From Strongylocentrotus purpuratus (lineage: Eukaryota; Echinodermata; Echinoidea; Camarodonta; Strongylocentrotidae), in assembly GCF_000002235.5 (NCBI RefSeq), contig NW_022145609.1, forward strand, positions 33,544,630-33,608,629: a stretch of DNA of 64,000 bases. Direction: 5' to 3'. Under the pieces are notes generated by a model, which saw only the letters and a list, made by a program, of their open reading frames with translations, had not been told where the DNA came from and made no database searches. Made by a program: the position numbers and the translations under genes. This document shows, one piece after another, positions 55,361-61,300 of the stretch. The stretch's first letter is position 1; each line of letters starts with the position of its first letter.

Positions 55361-58300
55361 TATAGCCAAATTAACAAACAAAGCCCCATATGCATAGCAA
55401 CATCATCTATCCATCAAAAATGTAGACTAAAAATGTAGGCTTGCCTGCACACAATGTATGCACATTTTTCACTCCCTGCATGGGGTGCATTCTAGTGATT
55501 CGCGATTTTACAGACACTCACACTGCTGCGCATACTACATTAACGTTCGCCTCCTACTGGGTACCTATTTAACACCTGGGTGGAGAGTGGCACATGTACA
55601 TTAACGTCTTGCCAAAAAGACGTTAGTGCCATTAGAGCCAACAAATGAATCTAAACAGCGCGATAATTATAACAGAATGGAAATTATGACAATATTATAT
55701 CAAATTCAATACAATAAATATTGAAACCCATTGATTTTTTTTGTAAATGTTTATAACAACGATAACACATATCATATATTACGTGTTCGGATGTAGGCAA
55801 ACAGACGTCAGATGATTGGTGGTATTAAAGCTAGTCCGACCAAAGGGCGCTGAGTTGTAGCCTTGCTGGAGTATTAAATTAGTCTGAGATGCGATGAACC
55901 CAAGAATTTCAGACTGGGTATGAATTGTTACATCGCTGAAATCTAGGAGGAAATTATGAACAAATAATCAAAAGAACTCACAATTGACTTGACATTGGCA
56001 AAGTGCGTAAAAAAAGTGTACAAACGAATGCATTTTGGGGCATGTAATTGAAGAACAAAATGCAGTAATGAATAAATACTCATCCAAGTGGCCAGAGAGG
56101 GATGTCGTGGTAGCTTTGAAAGAATTAAAACATGCACTTTTAGAGAATAAAAAACAACATAATTATATAATGATTCAAGATTGATTGTCATGGTAAACAT
56201 GCTGTCACCAGATGAGTATTCGTTGTGTTAAATCAACAGGAGTAATAATCAAGCGATAACTTATCAACCTATTCATCAAATGTAAATCATGAAGTTTCTA
56301 TCAATATTTACAAAGAATGTTTAACCAGGTCAAATTCTTACCCGTAGAAGTGCTCTCAATGACGGGTAACTATTCATCGTATTGAATCAAAGCAAGCAAT
56401 AACTTAACAATATTATATCAACCACTTTCTGAAATGAAAGTCCCGGAATAGTTACATTCATTCGAAATAATCATCAACCGCGTCAAATCCTTACCCTCAT
56501 AAGTTCCCAAAAGTACAGTGTGACCAGAACCGTTCCGGAATGCACGATTAAGAGTGCCGTTTTCAGCGTCAATCCAAAAGATGAGGTCCTCCTTCGGGCT
56601 ATAGGCCACAGCTACAGGACGGTGTACATTCGGGATTGGTAGCGGGCGGAAATCTAAGGAATCAGCACTGCTTTCGAAGATAGCCCCAGCTTCCTCGTCA
56701 CAGACAAAAATCAGAGGTGCATATTTCGATCCTGTTTTGTAAAGAGAGAGAGAGGCTTTTAACAATAAACGAGAAAATATTTCCATCTACCTATCAGGTT
56801 TTCTAAAGTTTTGATTAATAATTTCCAACGTACTGCCCATAACAAAGAAATATAGGGAAGCTGAAATCCAGACTTGTGCATAACTTCAATGTGTAGTGTC
56901 TAATATATTTTTTTCCACGAACACTGCCAGGATGCCAGGATAATAACTAGATGAAAAATGTGATTCCGGGGAATCCCACAGCTTCTCATGAGAGTGAGAA
57001 AAAGAGAGAGAGAGAAAGATTCTGTACGGAGCATGTGAGATTCTTAAATTCATGTTCCTTTGACATTTCTGGATCCCCCCCCCCCCCGAAAAAAAGAAAG
57101 ACAAACACTTATAGATATAAACAGAGAAGAGAGAAAGAAACTTAATCTTTCGTGTCCTACATTATGCCCAAAGCCTTGACCAACACTATATTTTCATTAC
57201 CATTATACTGATTGTATTCGACATTAAATACATTGTATCAATTTAGTCAACTTGTAGTTAGTTACTTAAACCTCAAGAACTAAGTAACATGGGAATTATT
57301 TATTGTTTGTAGGCTCCAGAGGGTACCAAAATTTTGCAAATCTAAAAGGATTGTGGAAATGAACAAGAAACAAGGTACAGAAGGGATGGTAGGCGATTGA
57401 TCTCCGAATATAACAAACGACATTTTCTTCCTCAACGTTTAAAATATTGAGTACCTATTTTGATCAATAATACGAGCTTTATATATTGACAACTAAATGA
57501 CGTTATGAGTGTTGCTTTTTATGGTTTATTTTTGAAAATGATTTAGATTTAATGATTTAATTTGCACGCCAAAGATTTTGCCACCGCTCACGAACTTGCT
57601 GCCGGAGCCTGAAAAATCGACCGGCGGTCATATGATATGCCCGCGTCACACTGTGCCGAAGTTGACATAAAATGGACACACGATGAAGAAAATTTGAACT
57701 TCGCATGAAGATGGCCCGTACTTGGTCAACAGCCGAAACAAGTACGATGCCTACAGAAGGTCACACGATGGCACCCGAACCACTCACGAAGGCAACGCGA
57801 AGATGTGAATTTGTAATAAGAAGTGTACCCGCAGGCCACACGACGGCCACACAATGGCTACACGACGTCATATTGAGAGAACGATGCGTTCCAACTTGGT
57901 CACGAAGGCGTCACGTGACCTACCGTTGGTATAAAACCTTCGACCGACGGTGGGAAATTCAATTGCTGATCGGAAATTAATGATGCTAAGAGAAGGGGCG
58001 TCGGAGCGACTTCCAGATTGGGGGATGGGACCAACAAAATAAGGGCATATTCTGGAAGAAAAAAAAGGCACCCACAAAGGAAAATCTCAAATAAAAAATA
58101 TACAAGTTGTTAGACATTGGTATGTACCCCTATACATCGTGGTTACATTAACAGGGATGCTTTCAATATATTTATTTCTCTTTGCACATCATTTAAGATA
58201 TTGTTTAGGCATCATAATTTGCATTTGGGTATGATGGTCTGAATATTTATATGCGAACGAGGAAAAATGTTAAGATTTTTCAAAAGAAATCGCCCTAATA

Positions 58301-61300
58301 TTCACTTTAGATTAGGGGCACGTTTGTAAAGAGAAGAAAAGGGGACACTTATCGAAAAGGATAAGACACTTATTTCTTATACCTGATATGAAGCACTCAC
58401 CAGGTATTAAAAAAGGCACTTATGAGAATGTTAAATGGGAATTTGTCGACGGAATTGGGGCACCTATCAGATTTTGATAGAGGCATTTATAAGAGTTGAA
58501 AATAGGAATTAATGAAAATGGGATAGGTCCCTTATTAGACAGGAAAAGGGGCACGTATCATTGTTAAAAAGGAAATTGTCAGAGGTGTAAAGTGGCAATA
58601 TTGCCCCTGAAAAGAGGCACTGACTAAATATGAAAAGGGGTACTTATGAGAATGAAAAGGGACACTTTTAATAGGTGAAAAGGGGGCATTTATGAAAAGG
58701 GGAAGGAGCTCTTTTGTTCTAATGGGAAAAAGGGGGCACTTAATAATTAGATTGGAAAAGGGGCACACGTGGAAATAAAAGGTGTGCTTATGGGAGTTAA
58801 AGTGGGTAGTTATTAAAAGGGGAGGGGCACTTCCTACAAAGTAAAGGAGGCACTGGTGAAAGTAAAAGAAGTAAAAGTAAAGTGCCTCAAATTTGAAGAG
58901 GGTAATTATCAGAGGTGAAGGGAGCACTTATCAAAAGTGAAATGGGCACTTTTTAAGGTAAAATGGGCCCTTTTGCTCTGTAAAAAAAAAATCACTTCTT
59001 ACGAAGTTATAGGGGCACTTTTTCTACGTAAGAAAGGGCACTTTTGAGGTACTTGAAAAAGCCTTTGGCTATGAGGCTGGCTTGTTATATTCATTTTTTC
59101 ATTCATTCAAAATGGTTTATTTCAAATAAAACTTCCATCGCGGCGTTTAGCCGAATTACACAGGTTTACAAACAAAATTAAAAACACATAATGTAATATA
59201 AAACATTGCATAACATGATTTATTGAATCTGAAAAACAAATCAGTATAGAAACGAGAAATATAGCTTATTGAAACATGTCCACGTTATCATGACACATGG
59301 GAAACGCTTGAGCTACAAATTTGGTTGTCTTCGCCGACACCGTGGTCCAATCTGGATGTCATCGTACTATAATGCGATGGCTACACGATGGCTACACGAT
59401 GACATTGCGAGGGTTTCACGTAGTCGTGTTGCCTTCCGAAGACAATCGGGCAGCTTCTTGTTTTCTTCGTATTGTCTTTGTGAGGTGATAATGCCCGATG
59501 GCACCGATGATCATACGAACTAATTACGAAGATGACACGATTTGACAAGATGCCCTCACGATGCCCTTACGAAGGGCAACATGGACTCACGAATACAACA
59601 CGAAAATGAACCTTCGCAAGGTCTTCGGGCAATTTTTTGGCACGCGAAAGATTTTGCCACCGCTCACGAAGTTGCTGCCGTAGCCTGAAAAATCGACCGG
59701 CGGTCATACGTTTGCCTCAGATGCCCAAACGAATGGCCCGATATGGCCAAATGTGTTTACGATCATACCCGAATTTGGAATTTTCCTTTATCGTGTGTCC
59801 ATCTTATGTCAACTTCAGGACAGTGTGACGCGGGCATAACGACAGCATAATGCAACGTTTGAGCTGTGGGTTCGAATATAAGTATTTATTCAGTTATATT
59901 TGTCGCCTTTATGAATAGAGAGGCAAAGCAATAAATAATCAAAGTCATATTGTTTGTGACCTCTTTTCAAGCCTTCGTAGCTAAACTAGCTAATAGTTAG
60001 ACTCTTTGCGAGCGCGTTTATTGAAATTAAAGCCGTAAAACCACAGGCTGTCGTGTAAAGAATAAAGACGCGTCCAAAATAGGAGGGGAGCGTCACCGTT
60101 CATGCACCAGCGCATAACCAAGAAAAACACACACACACGCACACACTCTTGTACACATACAAGCGCCCATGCACACACAATACCTACATAAACACATTGC
60201 ATTATACTCATGCGCGGGGGCACTGACAAATGACACCTATCCCCTGAACTGGCTATCGATTGAGCTAACGATGTGAGGATAAAAGGCGGGTTTGCATGAT
60301 TATTATAACCCTATCGCTAATCATGACGGCTACCACATGCACATACACAGGTTTAGCTAGCTAGACTCTTCACGAGCGCGTTTATTGAAATTAAAGCCGT
60401 AACAATCACTGACTGTCGCGTAAAGTAGAACAAAACGGGTTGGTGACACGAGGGGAGGGGGGGGGGGGGGAATTGTTCAAACAAGATCGCTTTACAAAAA
60501 TGTATTTACTTGCAAAACTATCGTTGGTATTTTTGCTTCTCTCCAAAAGGTATTGTACATGTATCTGTGCAATATAACTGAACTCTTCGTGTATGAATGT
60601 TTTTTTATTTTGTTTGGTATATCGTGTTAACTTCAATTGTGTAACCTTGATTTTGTTTAATGTACTTTTTAATTGTATTAATTAAATGAAATTAAATGTG
60701 ATGCAGTGTTTTTTTCAAAAAATAAATAGCACATAATAGCTAGATAAAGCAACTAATGCACAGTAAGTATACGAGAGAAAGAAAAAGAAAACAATCAAAT
60801 TCGCATTATGTATATGTATATGTTTCATTAATGTTCACAGGATAACATGAAATAACATAACATAACAAAACATGTCGAGGGCGCTGGGCAACTAAATGCA
60901 ATTTAAATAATACCTGCTATTTCTGAAGCACTTGAGGGTAGCTAGTTATTTTGGAGCTGATTTTTAATAAAAAGAAATAAAATAATTAATATAAAGTCAT
61001 AACAAGTGCTTCAAAGATTAGAGCATTTAGGGTTATGTTCAGAAACCAATGAGTTGACTTTGAAAAAATGGGTGTCCCTGGAAAAAGGAAACCCTAATTT
61101 ATGTGATGAGTAGTCAATAAATGCAAATCTTTTTCATTATGTTCCTATGTTCACACATTTATACATCATGCAATAGGTCATGGTATCTCATTACATATTA
61201 ATTTACAGAAATGGTCAACAAATCCTATTAACCGATTTCAAATACAAATATGAAGTGGAAGTTTCAGAAAACTTAATGGTCCAAAAAATAAATTAAATGC

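Noticed and set aside
57705-59828. Frames of 63-91 residues at 57.7, 59.3 and 59.6 kb as transposase pieces
   Set aside because: No transposase motif; they lie in repeated words of the TIR element.
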